8,016 nt of DNA, taken from positions 1-8,016 of the forward strand of contig JBAYQE010000114.1 in assembly GCA_041677345.1 (NCBI GenBank), written 5' to 3'. Source of the DNA: JALOAT01 sp041677345. Its GTDB lineage: Bacteria > Pseudomonadota > Gammaproteobacteria > Thiohalomonadales > Thiohalomonadaceae. How positions within the stretch are numbered: the first letter of the stretch is position 1; each line of letters starts with the position of its first letter. The notes under the pieces were generated by a model. The model had not been told where the DNA came from. It did not search any database and saw only the letters and a list, made by a program, of their open reading frames with translations. This document shows, in pieces, positions 7,049 through 8,016 of the stretch. Both the position numbers and the translations under genes were made by a program.

Positions 7049-7696
7049 TCAGTGCATCGCGGCAGGACCGGCCAGGGGAGCGCCCACGTGCAGGGTGTAG
7101 GTCAGGATCACCGGCACCTGCAGCATCAGCAGGGCGGTCTCGGCAATCCACGGCTCTTCCCTTTCCGCGCGCACCATTGCCCAGAAGCGCGCGGTGGCGC
7201 GGGCCAGCGGCTCACCCAGTGCAACGAGGACGAGAAGGACGAGCACCACGTCGCTACCGGGCCAGAGCGAAACGTGCGCGCCCGCGCTGGCAGCGGTCCA
7301 GTGCAGCAGCAGCGCAGAGGTGGCGATGGCCTGCAGCGGCAACACCAGCGCCAGGCGATCACCCAGCACCGGAATCAAGGGCAACAACAGACTGGCGATG
7401 AAGGCCAGGTTCAGCAAGGTGCTCACACGCCGTTCGCCATCGCCCAGCACCTCGAACAGCCAGGGCGCCTGCACGGTGCCGAACAGCAGCGGATAGGCGG
7501 CGGCCACGAAGAGGACGATGCACGCCGCGCGGCTAAGGGGCACGTACACGTGTTCGAGCAGCCAATCGGTGAGACCGTGCTGCGCCATGTGCGGCGCGAG
7601 CCGCGAGGCCACACGCTCGCAAAGGAGCACGGTGAGGGCGTAGAGCAGCAGCGCGCCCAGGAACTGCGGGCTGGTCATGACCGCGGCTAACGACAT
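7049..7696 (-). CDS. Polytopic inner-membrane protein of unknown function
   Basis: From ATG 7694-7696 the product is 215 residues with about five or six hydrophobic helices: near 10-28 (FLGALLLYALTVLL), 55-75 (ACIVLFVAAAYPLLFGTV), two in succession over about 90-135, 148-165 (VVLVLLVLVALG) and 185-203 (LLMLQVPVILTYTL). I do not recognise a family or catalytic motif. The open frame extends upstream to 7750, but that part lies within the upstream kinase gene in another frame and encodes a low-complexity Gly/Ala stretch. The chosen ATG overlaps the kinase stop (ATGTCGTTAG), which suggests translational coupling. An alternative start is ATG 7678 (six residues shorter); neither has a strong Shine-Dalgarno sequence. 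Reality of the gene is well supported by length, membrane pattern and overlap; the role is unknown. Confidence 0.7.
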   Translation of the reverse strand: MSLAAVMTSPQFLGALLLYALTVLLCERVASRLAPHMAQHGLTDWLLEHVYVPLSRAACIVLFVAAAYPLLFGTVQAPWLFEVLGDGERRVSTLLNLAFIASLLLPLIPVLGDRLALVLPLQAIATSALLLHWTAASAGAHVSLWPGSDVVLVLLVLVALGEPLARATARFWAMVRAEREEPWIAETALLMLQVPVILTYTLHVGAPLAGPAAMH

Positions 7697-8016
7697 GTGC
7701 CTGCTTCCAGGCGCGCCTGCACCTGTTGCACCACGCGCGCCGGTTGCCAATCCCGGCCCGCGTCGATCACCAGGGTGTATTCGAGTTCATCGCCCTGGGG
7801 TGCCTCCATGCGCCGCTGTTGATGGGCGAGCACGGCGAGGTCCGCTTCAGAGGCATCCTGGCGCGCCGCATGGCGCGCGACGATGCGCTCGTGCAGTACC
7901 TGTTCCGGGGCGGTGAGATACAGCACCAGGAACGGCACGCCCCAGGCGCGCGCCATGGCGTGGAAGTCCTCACGGCGCGCGCGCTCCAGGAAGGTGGCGT
8001 CCACCACGGCCGTGTA
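7687..8016 (-). CDS. P-loop kinase-like ATPase, C-terminal part (5' end outside window)
   Basis: The frame is open to the right edge, giving 109 residues up to TAG at 7687-7689. The Walker A motif must lie beyond the window. The visible part resembles the AAA_33/zeta-toxin-like kinase domain found alone or at the C terminus of bifunctional aminoglycoside-phosphotransferase/ATP-binding proteins (COG0645-type). It starts with a hydrophobic strand ending VVDATFLERARRE, then VPFLVLYLTAPEQVLHERI with an Arg-rich lid (VARHAARQDASEAD), followed by LAVLAHQQRRMEAP and a C-terminal strand LVIDAG. These are the positions where the family places the VVDATF strand and the R-x-x-R-x-x-x-x-DAS-D lid. The substrate cannot be told from this fragment. 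Its stop overlaps the start of the downstream membrane protein, so the two are likely co-transcribed. Confidence 0.75.
   Translation of the reverse strand, partial: YTAVVDATFLERARREDFHAMARAWGVPFLVLYLTAPEQVLHERIVARHAARQDASEADLAVLAHQQRRMEAPQGDELEYTLVIDAGRDWQPARVVQQVQARLEAGTCR

Overview
The window is GC-rich and densely coded, with almost no intergenic space. The GlyGly-CTERM-like tail, the lipobox signal and the gene families present suggest a gammaproteobacterium or a related proteobacterium. This is inferred from style only; no taxonomic marker gene lies in the window.

Left part (1-3045, + strand): the 3' end of a Wadjet anti-plasmid defence operon. It holds the C-terminal half of jetC (SMC/MukB-like ATPase, cut by the window edge) and then a complete jetD (DUF3322 + DUF2220/Toprim nuclease). 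The first two Wadjet genes (jetA, jetB) would be expected upstream, outside the window. In known Wadjet systems the JetABC complex extrudes loops of small circular DNA and JetD cuts it.

Middle (3199-7015, + strand): three closely packed genes with gaps of 4 and 3 nt, which look like one operon. They encode a LemA-family membrane protein, a two-TM GIDE-domain protein that has an EF-hand and no RING finger, and a secreted S8 subtilisin-like protease. The protease is the most unusual gene. After a normal architecture (signal peptide, I9-like prodomain, S8 catalytic domain, Ig-like domain, PPC domain, GlyGly-CTERM-like anchor) the frame continues through a lipobox-like second signal into a second copy of an I9-like domain. 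All three products are predicted to be membrane-bound or exported, so they may form an envelope protease module.

Right part (7049-8016, - strand): a convergent pair consisting of the C-terminal part of a P-loop kinase-like ATPase (cut by the window edge) and a polytopic membrane protein whose start codon overlaps the kinase stop. A small perfect hairpin sits in the 33-bp gap between the convergent transcription units.

No tRNA, rRNA, CRISPR array, insertion sequence or attachment site was recognised. No gene-free stretch exceeds 300 bases; the longest is 3046-3198.
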